64,000 bases of DNA, taken from positions 13,217,864 to 13,281,863 of the forward strand of contig JACGWO010000008.1 of NCBI GenBank assembly GCA_034509735.1, given 5' to 3'. Position numbers and translations under genes: made by a program. A model generated the notes under the pieces. The model saw only the letters and a program-made list of their open reading frames with translations, was not told the DNA's origin and did no database searches. This DNA comes from Sesamum alatum. Taxonomy: Eukaryota > Streptophyta > Magnoliopsida > Lamiales > Pedaliaceae. This document shows, in pieces, positions 45,780 to 57,234 of this stretch. Position 1 is the stretch's first letter, and each line of letters begins with the position of its first letter.

Positions 45780-46040
45780 ATGAGCATAAGCTATCTAATG
45801 TCCAAACAAAAATCTCAATGCTCCTGGATATGAGCATAAACTATCTAATGTCCAAAAAAATAAAATAAAAATTCAACGCTCCTGGATATGAGCATAAACT
45901 ATCTAAACTCCCACAAAAAATCTTAGTGCTCCTGAAATATGAGCATAAACTATCTAACTTTGGGCATCTTTCCATGTTGTATGATACTTTATAGAAACTC
46001 TTCTAATAGCTACATCAAGTTTCGGGAACCTCTTTTCCTT

Positions 46041-47790
46041 TCAGCTTTTGTAGGTTTTGAGTGGCGTCCTGATTGCTCTTGAAACTTCATAGGCCTTCCT
46101 GCTTTGCTGTCTTGGGGCCATGTTCCTAAGAGAATTTTCCCATCTTACTTCCTTCCTGCGTCCCTCTTGGGGTGGTCGTAGAGTTTCTACCCGAGGTGGA
46201 CTATTGTGATCTATGTACTTCTTCAGATATCTGCACTGGATCAGTTTCTGTATTTTATTTTTCAAGTAGAGCAATCTTCCGTGTTGTGGCCGCGATCTCT
46301 ATGAAAAAGATAATATTTGCTAGACTTCATTCTTTTGGGATCTTCCTTCATTCGAAGGGGCCACTGAGCGATTCCTTGTTGCTCTACCACAACGAGAATC
46401 TCGGCACAAGGCGTTTTCAGCGGAGTATACCAGGTAAGTTCAGAGGACGGCGCATGCTTCTGATCTCTTCGGCTATCTCATTTCCTTTGGGGCCTAAAAG
46501 GCTTTCTTCAACCGCTCTCCTCTTGGAAGGAGTTGTGTTCCTTACGCCAGAAGTTTCTTCGATCAGCATATACTTTCCGCGCGTGCTAAGAAGTCATCCA
46601 GTGTGATGGGGGGCGTCCCAACTATAGATTCTCGGAACCTTCCCCTGCGTAGATTTTGTTGCATGATGCTCATTAAGAGCTTGGGGTTGACATTTGGGAC
46701 TTCCAAGGCGGCCTCAAAAAATCTTTGTACGTACTCCCCTAGACTTTTTTGCTCTCGTTGGACTACCGTAAACAAATATGAGACGGTCTTTGGATATCTC
46801 TTATTTATTGCAAAGTGATGCAAAAAACGTTGTGAGAAATTTTTGAAGTTGTCTATTGTTCCAATAGACAACTGTTTGAACCAGGTCATAACTTTCCCGG
46901 TTAGAATGGTCCGAAAAAGCTTACAGTATGCTGCGTCGCTGACATCAAACAGATCTACCTTCTCTAGGAAGCGATCTAAGTGATTCTGCGGGTCTTTAGT
47001 CCCGTCATACTCACGAGGTTAGGGATCTTGATTGTGGGCTGGATAGCTTCTGCCAGGATGTGAGTGGCAAAAAAGACTCCGCCTAGGGGGTGCCATGGCT
47101 AAGGCCAGAGCCTGGTGGCCTTCCGTCCCTTCTAAACTAGCCTGCCTAGCGGTCGCTTGGTTCATTCTCAGGGATCCGTGCTCTTTCATTGGTGCGTCCC
47201 TTGGAGGTGGTGGGGGAAGCTCTCCTTCCGATAGGGAAGGGCTGCTCTCCACTTCTTCTTCGAGATGGCCGTCTCTCTGTTGGTTTGTATCCCTCTGCTT
47301 GCTATTCCTTCTCAGGGATCCACGCTCTTTCAGTGGTATGTCCCTTGGAGGTGGTATTGGCAGTTCCTCTTTCGGTAGGGAAAGCCTGCTCTCCACTTCT
47401 TCTTCGAGTTAGCCGCCTTCTTGTTGGTTTGTCACCCTCTGCTCGCTATTCAGAGGGGTCAGGCCTGCTCCGGGACCCCTATGAGGATAGCAAGGGGGTC
47501 TTGGCAGCGGGGCATGCTCCGCGATATATTGGGTAATTGCTCTCGGTGCAGCTTATACTGAAGCATCTTCAATCATCTGCCGAAAGGCATCAGGTGTGAG
47601 CTGGAACATTGGAGGAAGAGGAGCTTGCTCCTGCTCTTGCTGCTTTTCCCGCCCATCTACTCTTGGTTGCGTGGTTGCTGGATTTCTTCGTGGGGTGCGT
47701 GCTCGGAGATCCCCCTCGAGCTCATCGAAGCCCCCTTTACCGTTCCTTGCTCTTGATCTAGTGTCATCCTTGAATGTCGAATAGTTGTTT
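46041..47790 (-). pseudogene. Tat-like Ty3/gypsy gag remnant
   Basis: On the minus strand the N-terminal charged/proline-rich region (47450-47019) contains two copies of a ~135-bp unit (47171-47300, 47301-47450). The Gag core TWFKQLSIGTIDNFKNFSQR, then VQREQKSLGEYVQRFFEAAL and QQNLRRGRFRES, reads in one frame at 46889-46563. A later piece, KNKIQKLIQCRYLKKYI, is at 46260-46200. Frame changes and stops occur between them. Later domains are absent; the satellite array abuts at 45955. Confidence 0.8.
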
Positions 47791-47799
47791 CACACAGGT

Positions 47800-48047
47800 G
47801 GCGCCAAGTTGATGTCGCTAAAAAACAAGATCAACTAAATTTGTATTAAGTTGGTGCGATTCAACACATTTTACTATAATAGCGAGAATCCTCCTCTTTC
47901 ATGAGAAAATGAAGAAGGGTATTTATACTAGTGTGAATATGTGTTATTTAGGATAGGTAAGGATAAGTACTACTTTGCCCATCACGTACTCCTATTACAT
48001 TGCTACAATTTGTTTATTAGGATATTTCAGTAAATTGTCTCACAACA
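47800..48047 (-). repeat. Probable 5' LTR and primer site of the Tat-like element
   Basis: Primer site on the minus strand TTGGCGCCACCTGTG (plus 47793-47807). The LTR is inferred from minus-strand TGTTGTGAGAC at 48047 to ...CATCA at 47810, with a TATAAATA box (plus 47919-47928). No second LTR is in the window. Confidence 0.6.
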
Positions 48048-48397
48048 CCAATTTGATAAATTTGACTTCCACCTTTTCATTATGGAACCTCCCGCAAGCC
48101 TTATTTGAAATTATTTATTTTCTCTATTAAAATTTAAAGAGCTATTTATTTCCTCTATCAATTTTTAAAGAAAAAGATCTAAATTAATTTTTTAACTTCT
48201 TTTCATAAAATTCACATCCATAACCACTCGATCAATACGTGTGCACCGCTAGGGAACAAAGAAAGCAATGGTATATTCGTAAATGAGAGCCGAAAATGAT
48301 GTCAATGTTTTTCTTGATTCTTCCACTCCAAAAAAATATACTCTTCTCTTCTCCTCTGATCATACTCCATCCATACCAGGACCGACATAACTCCACA

Positions 48398-48404
<7 letters not shown>

Positions 48405-48466
<62 letters not shown>
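48405..48466 (+). repeat. Compound microsatellite (CT)19(CA)12
   Basis: Uninterrupted CT then CA dinucleotides, ~60 bp upstream of a good splice donor (CAG|GTGAGT, 48511-48519). It probably lies in the first, untranslated exon of the Yippee-like gene. Confidence 0.95.
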
Positions 48467-49034
48467 ACACGCACCCACTGTTTCCGACTGTCCCCTTATG
48501 CCAAGATGAACAGGTGAGTCTAAGGTCAGAAATAATCACAAGAATGATTCTTGATCTTTTGAAGCTGCCTTTTCTCGTTTTGTTTTTGGTTTTTGGCTTT
48601 TCGAGTGCTGAATGCAAATGGGGGTTTTTTTTTTTTTCTTTGACATGTTTGTGGTTGGGTTTCTGGTTAATTTTTGTCTTTTTCATAAGGCTAAAATTTG
48701 CAGTGTAATTGTCACTATTTTCATTATGATCATTGGCTGCAATCTGGGTTTTTGTTCTTGAGTGCGTTTCTTTATTCCTTTGTCATTTGTGCCCTTGTTG
48801 AAACAGATAGTTGGTGAAAGTGAAAAGGCTTAAAGAGTATCATATTCAAAATTGACTTTCTTGGTCTTGGGAATAAAAGGTAAACTCTTTTTGCCCTTCT
48901 TTTCAGTTGGTAGTTCTTTCACTATCCAAGAAAGTATCATTTAAGGTTCCTTCTTTTATTTATTTGTTTTTACATACGAGATGATCTTGATTCAAGCAGT
49001 TGCTATTCAAGTGTGCTCTGAATTTGCTCATCAA

Positions 49035-49946
49035 ATGGCTGAGGTGATTGGCCCAAGATTGTACGGTTGCTCCAATTGTAGAAATCATGTAGCACTTCAT
49101 GATGATATTATCTCTAAAGCATTTCATGTGAGTTTGACACTATTTAGTTGTTTATTCATTCTTTTGACAAAGTTCATTTCTGTACTGCGGAATATCTTCG
49201 TTCTTGGTTGGCAATCAGACTGTATTTTGTTATGTTCTTGTAGATTTTTCTTGAACAATGTAAAGATGCAGTTTCTGAAATGGAGAAAAGTCTGTGGAAA
49301 ATAAAGGGATAAAGACTAAGTTGTTACTTTTCTTGATGTGGAGTTCTGTCGTGGTTTGATGTGTTTTGATCGCAGGAAGGAGAATTGAAAGAAAATCGAA
49401 TATTATCCATTGCTCTAGATAATGTCTTGCAACTCCAAGTTTAATCACAAGTACTAGGAGCTTGTAGTTGCAGAAGAGTTAATTCCCTTAGAAGATAACG
49501 TCTCTACTATTTAGCATGCATGCTGTTGATGATCTGCAACAATAGGTAAAAGATGAAAAATCGAAAAGGGATCTGGGATACTTCTTTCGTTAGTTTTTAT
49601 CTGTGTGGTGTGTTTATTAATGTCGTTCATGCTCCCGTTGCAAGTTTTGAGTTGTAAATCTGTTGATAAACGTCTGGTAGATCTTAGTCCTAACATAAGT
49701 TTTTGTGATCAATGACAGGGAAGAAATGGTCGAGCATTTCTATTCTCCCATGCTATGAACGTGACTGTGGGGCCCAAGGAAGATAGGCAGCTAATGACTG
49801 GTCTTCATACAGTTGCTGATGTTTATTGTGGTGACTGCCGTGAGATATTGGGATGGAAATATGAGAAAGCATATGAGGAAACACAAAAGTATAAGGAAGG
49901 GAAATTTATTCTGGAGAAGTCAAAAATCGTGAAGGAAAACTGGTAG
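49035..49946 (+). CDS. Yippee-like zinc-binding protein, 106 aa
   Basis: Two coding exons: 49035-49127 (31 codons) and 49719-49946 (75 codons plus stop), joined across a GT-AG intron. The start [15 protein letters not shown] matches the usual start of the plant Yippee family. Two CXXC pairs (C12/C15 and C in YCGDC, ~65-68) form the zinc site. Family landmarks: [59 protein letters not shown]. Length is normal (100-130 aa). Yippee proteins are conserved, single-domain and related to the zinc fold of cereblon/RIG-I; the plant role is poorly known. A non-coding first exon ending at ~48513 and an acceptor near 49010 are likely. Confidence 0.93.
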
Positions 49947-50733
49947 TTCATGGTAAAGTTCTTGATTTACCACCTTAATGGATTCTCAACGGGGTTCCTT
50001 CCTTTGAAGGAGTCTCATCAGTTCAAAATGTTAATTCATTGTTCGTTCCTGTGCATATCTGCTCTATTGCTTCTGTAAAATCATGTTGATGATTGTGTCA
50101 CATGTGAATAAGTTTGTTAATATTGCGGTTTGTTAACTCTAGTCAAATGAAATGATACCTGTGTGTTACCATCATATGATGATCTACCCGATGCTAACTG
50201 TCAGCGTAAGTCTTGAAGTATAGTTAACATATAAATGTAAGTTCTTAAACGTTCTCGAAATGGTCAGAGGTCATGCAGCTCAAGTTTTACAGTAATTATC
50301 TTAGATAGGGAAGTGTTGGGTACAGAATCTAACAGGCTTATGATGAAGTTATAAATTCTAAACTAAATCGTTCAGGTACACATGACGATACAGGCTAAAG
50401 TAACATGAGTATTAATCTACTTGAATTAGTTAGCAGAAGCCCATTTTTAATCCGTGCAAATCTATAATAGTCTCTAGCGTGAGACGAGGGTAGGTAAATG
50501 TTCACTTGATTGCTACTGAATCTTGGTTCATCTGATGCTATATTCTTTCCGTTCCTCCATATGGGACATAAATCGTATTGATTAAGATAGGATGGTCACG
50601 AGCCAAACTCTATGAGTTACAAACAAGGAAAATTGTAAGGCAGGGCTTCCATTAACGTTTTCCTATGTTTTCGATCTTTAAGTTGAGTTTGCTCTTAGTA
50701 AAAACACGTTCCCCGTCTTGACGCAATAGAAAT
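49947..50733 (+). other. 3' UTR of the Yippee-like gene and spacer
   Basis: No further gene recognised. A 3' UTR of 100-200 bp is expected after the stop at 49946. The remainder is unique, AT-rich sequence. Confidence 0.5.
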
Positions 50734-51132
50734 ATGAAACGGATCCTCAACCATCATAGATCTGCTCGGAAGGTACGTTACTGCTTTTTATCTCTGTCTT
50801 ATGATATGTCTAGTAGTTGTGCGGATTCTTGATGGTTTGTGTTCTTACACGCTGCGCGAGTTGTTCAGATTCACAAGATTCTTACAAATACTAGTAGAAT
50901 TGGAGAACTACTTGAAACCTTTCCACAGGTTATATTAGCTAAGTTGTGCTGTCTTGAATCCCTTGCTCACTGCAACTTTACATCTTTACCTATTTTTGCT
51001 GGTGAAAATCTCTGAATTGAGTAATATGTGATCCGTTCTTGTGCCGTTTCACCTGACAATTTACCTTGTTCTTGTCACTAGAAAGTATCACGTGCATTGC
51101 GCGTTTATGAACACGAGTTTAAAGGAGAATGA
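50734..51132 (+). CDS. Possible three-exon small gene or 3' end of a gene, unknown
   Basis: Three short exons in phase 0 with GT-AG introns: 50734-50772 (MKRILNHHRSARK), 50869-50928 (IHKILTNTSRIGELLETFPQ) and 51082-51132 (KVSRALRVYEHEFKGE, stop). A possible acceptor (GCAATAG) just before the ATG would allow upstream exons, so this may be the end of a longer gene or a gene fragment. No domain recognised. Support is only that three consecutive exons with consensus splice sites keep one frame. Confidence 0.3.
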
Positions 51133-51218
51133 AGCAATTAACAGTAAGCTTGTATTTCCACGTCTATATTTTGGTTGTGTTGTAATTCTTGACATGGTAT
51201 ATCATTATATATATGAAT

Positions 51219-51477
51219 AGTTACCTTTACGCTCCTTGACTTATGGTCTGTTTACACAAACTACTCCTGCCTTTTGCGTAATTACAAAAATCATCCCAAC
51301 AGCCAAAAAGTAGGCTATGATGTTGACGTTTTTGGGAAGTGTATGTGTATATTTTTTCAAAAAGCAATGGTGGTTTGTGTAAATAATTTTAATGTTTTTG
51401 GTAGGTGTATTTGTAATTATTCAAAAGACGGGTAATTTGTGTAAACAAACCATATATTAGGGGTGTAAATGTAACTA
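51219..51477. mobile_element. MITE with ~70-bp inverted ends
   Basis: The left end ATAGTTACCTTTACGCTCC and GTTTACACAAACTACTCC recur inverted at the right (ACAAACCATATATTAGGGGT, GTAACTAT). The centre is short and non-coding. No clear target duplication. Confidence 0.7.
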
Positions 51478-51540
51478 TGTATTATATATGATAATTTTGG
51501 TGGTTGTATTATCGCCTTTAATGTTGGCGTGTCATATATA

Positions 51541-51640
51541 TAGCGTGTTATAAGGCGAAGTTGAGGTCCATGACTCTTTTAAGGTTATAGGTTCGAACCC
51601 AGCTAGTATGGGATATTATTCTACTTAATAGTAAATTTCT
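51541..51640 (+). other. Possible tRNA-derived SINE remnant
   Basis: GGTTCGAACCC at 51590-51600 is a perfect polymerase III B box. The preceding ~40 bp (GAAGTTGAGGTCCATGACTC) could be a decayed A-box half. No cloverleaf or poly-A tail could be drawn. Confidence 0.35.
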
Positions 51641-52008
51641 TTATACTTTATAGTAAGTGATTAATAGAAATTGTTGTAGTTGTTGGTGAGTTATTAACAT
51701 CTGCATGGTTTTGAGTTGCATCTTCAGCAACTTGGCTTTCTTAGGAAGTTGTTCCATTTGCAGTTTGCAACGGAAACTTTCTGACATACTTGATTTCAAC
51801 AATGATATGCATCTGGTTAAGTACCAATTGATTGAATCGACACCACCTATCATATTTGTAGGAGAAATCCCAAATTTAAACCCAGGATTTTCCATCCTTA
51901 ACTGTTGTAAACAAAAACGACAAAAAAAGGAAGCGGAATGAGTCTGTCTGCACGAGCAAGATGTTTTTAGACTCAACATGGGTAACGTGCATCCCGCTTC
52001 AACGTTCT

Positions 52009-52090
52009 ACAGCCACATTTTGTGACCACCTGAGGATGCAAAAACAATAGCAGCCACATTTTGTGACCACCTGAGGATGCAAAAACAATA
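52009..52090. repeat. 41-bp tandem duplication, two identical units
   Basis: CAGCCACATTTTGTGACCAC followed by CTGAGGATGCAAAAACAATAG, twice in a row with no difference. Lies ~140 bp beyond the WNK stop codon, probably within its 3' UTR. Confidence 0.92.
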
Positions 52091-52228
52091 GGGAAATAAG
52101 AGACAACGGGTTTAAGGCGCGGGAATGAGAATCACACTTTTCCATAAAACAGCAATCAGCAATGGTTTCAACAAGAAAAAACCAAGCTTTCTCAAACCAA
52201 GAAATGAAGTTCAATTGCAGGTTATACA

Positions 52229-55200
52229 TCAAAGAACAGATATTTTTCTCATGATCCACTTCTTTTTGGCATTCTCAATTGCCAACTCCCTCATCTTAAG
52301 AAGTTCACGACAACGTTGCTGATACTGCAAATCAATTGCATCGAGCTCTACCTTGAGATCATCACATACTTCATTCTCTCTGTCGGTCAGAGAAAGAGAA
52401 GAAATGCTCAAGCTCATATTGGTTGATGCAGTAATCCATGAGCCTGCATAGCTGGTTAGTGAGTTCTTCACGCTTTCACCAATCGGAGAATGCCCATTGC
52501 TTGTTTTGTATTTCTCAATGGAATGGTCCGCCACTTGGGAATCATTCTTGTGCATAGCATCTGAAGTTGATGCATAAGTGTGAAAAGACGATGCTCCAAC
52601 TGATTCTGCAGTACTGGTATTCTTTGACCCTAAGAACTCTGGATAAACCCCTCTCTCCCCAGATTCTTTGCCGTTAATGATATATGAACAATGGTTCCTA
52701 TTTAATACAACCTGTTCATTGTCAAGTGTAGCAGAGCCCTCAAGCAACCTCTTCGCTCCACTCAAACTTCCAGATGACATTCCCCAATAAGGCATAAATT
52801 GTGAAATTAAGCTGTTAATCAGCTCAGCTATGAAAGCAACATCATCTTTGCACAAGTCAAGTTGATCGACCATCTCAGCAGCAATTGACAGTGCAGTATC
52901 AGCATTGAGATAAAAGATGAAGTGAACATTCCGTACTCGACCTGCCATAAACATTTTCGTTTGAACAATGTCCTGAGGCGGAGAATAAAGCATATTTAAT
53001 AAGGATGGTTCTGAAGTAAGAATCATACCAGAACAGTCCGCAATCCTCAAAGTTAAGGAGATTGAATTATCATCATGCTTTTCCCCCTTCAAGGCAAACT
53101 CATTCCTCTCATTACATCTGTGGAGTTCGAAAATCGACATTGAAGTTCCACTCATGCTTTCAGGACAAGTGCTACCTGATAGCCTTTTGCAAGAAGGGTC
53201 CAGATCCATGGAGGGACAATCGGATCTTAGTGAGTTCAATGATATGGGTGATAGCTGCGGAGGGTCATAAGTATAATCCTTGGAATATTCATACAAAACG
53301 AATGGCTCTTTCAAGAGCTCAGCAGCACTCAACCTCTGAGATGCTGGAACCAAACACTTCTCTATGAACTGCCTTACTTCAGGATCCTTTACTTTCCCTA
53401 AAGCAGCTGGTTTTATGCCCTAGAATTTTAACAATAGGATAATCACTTCACCAATGTGAAAAGGTCGCATATTAGGACATTGCTAAATAACCATTTAACT
53501 ACAATATAACTAGAACACAATACTTACAGATGTGACCTTCTTGTATATCTGCGCTTGGTTTTTGCATTCACTGTACGGGTATTCACAGGTAACCAACTCC
53601 AGCATACACATCCCAAAGGAATAAATATCCACCAATTCATTGTATTCCTCCTCATAGAGCTCTGGAGCCATGAACTCAGGTGTACCTATGGGAAATAACA
53701 TAGCTGAATGTAAAATAATAAAGGAAAATGATGACTGAATAAAAGCGACATTCCTTTCAGGTATAACAATTACCAATGACACTTCTTGCAGTAGGTCGTT
53801 GCATTATGGTTGCCAATCCAAGATCTCCAATTTTAACTTCTCCATGGTTCCCATTCACAAAGATATTGTCACATTTCAAATCTCTGTGAATAATACGAGG
53901 ATTGTGAGCATGCAAATAGTCTAAACCTCGAAGGATCTGCCTGGCCCAGTTCTTGATGGCCTTCATATCAACATTTTTATGTTTGTGTCGATACCTAAAC
54001 GAGAAGGACAAACAATCTTTAATAAGTACTAAGTAAATGTAAATGAAAACGCAGTACCATAAGAAAGAATGAGAACAATGTTTGACAAAATGAGAGAACT
54101 CACTGCCTCAAGCTGCCGGAAGTGAACAGTTCAGTGATCATATTAATGGTTTTGTTCTCATCATCCACCCAGGAGGCATATGATCTAATGACATTTTCAT
54201 GTTTCAGTGTCCTCAATAGATGAACCTCAGAATATAACCTCTCCAGATGTTCAGGCGACTGCAGTGCATCCTCAATGCCTACTTGATTCCAAGCAACTTC
54301 TATGCCATCAATTTCGTCAAACCCCTTGTAACTAAAGACGGGAACAAGCACAAGTAAATATTTTGACAGGAACATAATAATAGAATCTGCTTAAAAATTT
54401 CAAATGTGAGAGTAGTCCGTTCTACGAATAATTAGAAAAACTAAACAGAAGACAGTCTAGGAAGCATACACATTCTTGAATGCTCCTCTCCCCAGGATTT
54501 CATTGTACTGAAGGAAGAAAAAGAAAATGGTAAAAGAACTAAGGGCAAAATGGATTAAGAAAAAACACTGAAACTAACAAAATGAGCAAAAGCACAAATT
54601 AGCACAACATCATTAACATAATGCACGTTGCACTGCAACAGGAGACACTTTGTTGGTTTCCATCATCCAGGGGCCATTTAGTTGTTTGTCAGTGTTTTTT
54701 CACCTCTGCCAATGGATGATGGTGGGGCACAGGGCGGATTGGACCAATCCATACTTGCATATAGACTTGAGCCCTCCCATATTATTCTTCTGGCTTTCAA
54801 ATAATAGAACATTCTTATACATTTTTTTCAGTAAAATGTTGACAATACATTCATATATTACAGCAAATAGGCAGTAGAAATTATATTTACCTATAGTGGA
54901 TGAATCATAGAAAGAGCAGAACCCATATCAAATCTACAGAGATAAGTAACAGTAAACAGCCAAATGACACATTCAATGATCTGCCCTGAAGTTCCAATCT
55001 TACACTTCTGTCAGTGCCATATTGGCCTTTTGACCTCTAAACCATCCTTGTTTGAAACCCTTCTTCAAAATCAATTGACATTTCCAAACACATTATAGTA
55101 CACAAATTGCTAATTTGATAAAACAAACTTTAACAGGTATTACTTATATATGTTCTTTCAAAGTAATTACTATACAATAGGGGTCTTCAATTCTTACTTG

Positions 55201-55480
55201 CAATTCGGAAAAGCAGATGGCATGCAAAAGAATAAATCTAAATCATTCAAGAATGTTGTCATGAAAAATTCACCTTTTAAATAACTCGTGCAGAGATTTG
55301 AAAATCACATCACCTGATAGATTCAGCTTTATAAAGCCAATAAAGTAGCATCAACCAATAACAATACAAAGACTGCTAAGACAAAAGAGTTTGACAAAAA
55401 TACGAAAAAGGAAAGAACTTTACCCGAATATACCGCCCGTCGGGGGATATTTCGACAGCATCAGACTCGGCAGTCTCCAT
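52229..55480 (-). CDS. WNK: WNK-family serine/threonine kinase (WNK8/WNK10-like), 630 aa
   Basis: Six coding exons on the minus strand, all GT-AG: 55480-55424, 54507-54470, 54331-54104, 53994-53774, 53685-53528, 53419-52229, totalling 1893 nt. The kinase domain spans about residues 20-285. The glycine loop GRGAFKNVY carries the WNK lysine (K30), while the usual subdomain II lysine is absent (VAWNQV), which is the family hallmark. Also present are [13 protein letters not shown] in place of [12 protein letters not shown] and [14 protein letters not shown]. An OSR1-C-like domain (LRIADCSGM ... [16 protein letters not shown]) and a terminal segment [16 protein letters not shown] follow. Plant WNKs act in clock, flowering, sugar and G-protein signalling. 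Length is ordinary for the WNK8/10 group. No lesion seen. Confidence 0.95.
54508..55423 (-). other. First intron of the WNK gene
   Basis: A 916-bp phase-0 intron, the longest in the gene. No embedded gene; open frames crossing it on the other strand are not supported. Confidence 0.85.
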
Positions 55481-56160
55481 TTCAGATTTCTTTTCCGACT
55501 TCTCAATCCAACGCTAATTATTCCGACAAGTCATAACAGATTATTCACAAAAAGGGGGAAAAAGGGAAAAGAAAACCAAATCAAACTGTACAAATTACGA
55601 TCCGCGTTACAGAAGGCGACAATCTGAGAAAGCTTCACAGGCGATGGAAAATGAAGTAATGCCCGATCCAAATCGAAATGGGCATCCAAAGAAGTTCAAC
55701 GGCGGCGAACGCAACGAAGAACTCGAATTCGCTTCTCCTCCAGTCACACCTCCCATCTCATTTAATGAATCCTTCAACTGCCAAACAACAATCACCGAAA
55801 CCCAAAAAAGAATACAGTGTGAAAAGAAAAATTCGCAGGGGCCAAGAATTAGGGGATAATATGAGAACCCAGAAATCCTGCAACCCCTTCAATCATCATG
55901 GAAAATGAAAAAAAGAAAAAAAAAATTGAGGTCAGAAAAACCCTAGAAATAAATTGGGCTCAAGAAATCCATTCAGATTGTGTACAATTGAAGGGATCTG
56001 ACAATGAATTGATAATGCAAAGATTGTAACATGGAAAAGGGTGCAAAGGGAGAGATTTTGGGGGTAAAGGGTTGAACAGAATTGAATGGAAAAGCTGATG
56101 TCGTCACTTTGAGGCTTTGAACCTAATCGCGTGAATGTTGTAATGACGAGTCCTGAAGAT
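55481..56160 (-). promoter_or_regulatory. WNK leader and promoter region
   Basis: Minus-strand sequence upstream of the ATG. An upstream frame begins with ATG near 55756 and closes at 55607, ~130 bp before the main start. TTGTTTGGCAG near 55775 resembles a splice acceptor, so a 5' UTR intron is possible. No clear TATA box was fixed. The promoter is confined by a Mutator foldback starting at 56235. Confidence 0.4.
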
Positions 56161-56234
56161 TTGTTTGTACAATAATAGGCAAATGCCATCATTATGTTAA
56201 ACTAGCGTTTTCATCAAACTCGATGCATATTAAC

Positions 56235-57234
56235 GGGAAAAATGCAATTTTGGTCCTAAATATCGCCAGTAAAATAATTTTGATTCTTAAACTCTTTGTG
56301 GTTGTACTATTAATCCTCAAACATTTATCTTTTAAGCATTTTCAGTCCTTCCATTATATTGACTGTTATACGTGACGCAAAATTCATTTTTTTAAAATGT
56401 TATTGTACTCTTATTTTGTGATTTTTTTTCAACTTTTAGTCTAATACAATTAATTTTTTTATTTTTTTTCAAACTTAAAGAGATAAAAAAGTAAAAAAAA
56501 TATTTAATTTAAGTAATAAATTTGCTATATAATCTTCACAACCCATCAGAGAAATGGGAAATTATTGTTAAATTTTGTGAAGATTGTATAGCAATTTGTT
56601 GCTTAAATTCAATATTTTTTTATTTTTTATCTCTTTAAGTTTGAACAAAAATAGAAAAAATAAGTGTATTAGACTAAAAGTTGAAAAATAGCACAAATAG
56701 GAGTCAAATAACATTTTTTTTATTAAAAAAATGAATTTTCTGTCAAGTATAACGGCCAATATAACGGAAGGATTGAAAGTGCTTAAAAAATAAATGTTTG
56801 AGGACTAATAATGTAACCTTAAAAAGTTTGAGAACCAAAACTGCTTTAGTGATAACTAGCCGTCGTGGCACGCCGTCCCTGCGTGCATGTAAAATAATAT
56901 TGCACACTTTAAAGTTATTGTAAATAAGAAAATATACATATTAATCAACACATTGCATTTAAAAAAGAAAGAAAGAAAAAAAAGAAATGAAAACTAACTT
57001 AGGGGTATTATCGGTATAACCAAAAAAGTGGTGTTGCAGTGTAAGTAACCGTAATTTATTAGTAAAAACAGGGTTCGCTTTATATAATAGTATAGATAGA
57101 TAGATACATAAGGGATATTTTTGGTAATTTATAAATTTGGTGTCATGGTGTAAGAAACTACCATTTGTGAGTGAAAAGAGGGTTTCTTTTATATATTAGT
57201 ATAGATGTTTAGAGACCAAAATTGCATTTATCCT
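56235..57234. mobile_element. Foldback Mutator derivative, interrupted by a Helitron
   Basis: The left arm (56235-56540: AATGCAATTTTGGTCC, CCTCAAACATTTATCTTTTA, AATTCATTTTTTTA) is mirrored by the right arm (56560-56855, then 57207-57234). Flanks CATATTAAC and CATATTAAT (56226-56234, 57235-57243) match at 8 of 9 bases. The right arm is split at 56855/57206 by the element below. Without it the foldback is ~650 bp with a short loop near 56540-56560. No coding capacity. Confidence 0.82.
56856..57205 (-). mobile_element. Non-autonomous Helitron, 350 bp
   Basis: On the minus strand it starts TCTATACTAATATATAAAAG (57205) and ends CTAG (56856-56859). The end is preceded by the hairpin GCACGCAGGGACGGCGTGC, 9 bases before the end. 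It sits between host A and T, as Helitrons do. The interior contains two ~105-bp degenerate direct copies, each ending in a TCTATACTA-like motif. Confidence 0.8.

Larger units (their letters stand above)
40573..45955 (+). repeat. ~50-bp tandem repeat array, split by copia element 2
   Basis: About six units on the left (40573-40852) and four on the right (45780-45955) of CTCCTGGATATGAGCATAAA followed by CTATCTAATGTCC and an A-rich spacer of variable length. The copia insertion falls inside one unit after ATGAG and duplicates these bases. The array starts right after a gag remnant and may derive from the 3' UTR of a Ty3 element (inference). Confidence 0.88.

Noticed and set aside
48360..48686. 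Open frame on the minus strand across the CT/CA microsatellite
   Set aside because: Glu-Arg and Cys-Val runs are translated dinucleotide repeats; the region is the non-coding first exon and intron of the Yippee-like gene.
51641..51979. 112-codon frame on the minus strand downstream of WNK
   Set aside because: No recognisable domain, no good splice or start context; could not be supported as a gene.
54650..54877. 75-codon plus-strand frame
   Set aside because: Lies within intron 1 of the WNK gene on the opposite strand, without domain or start context.
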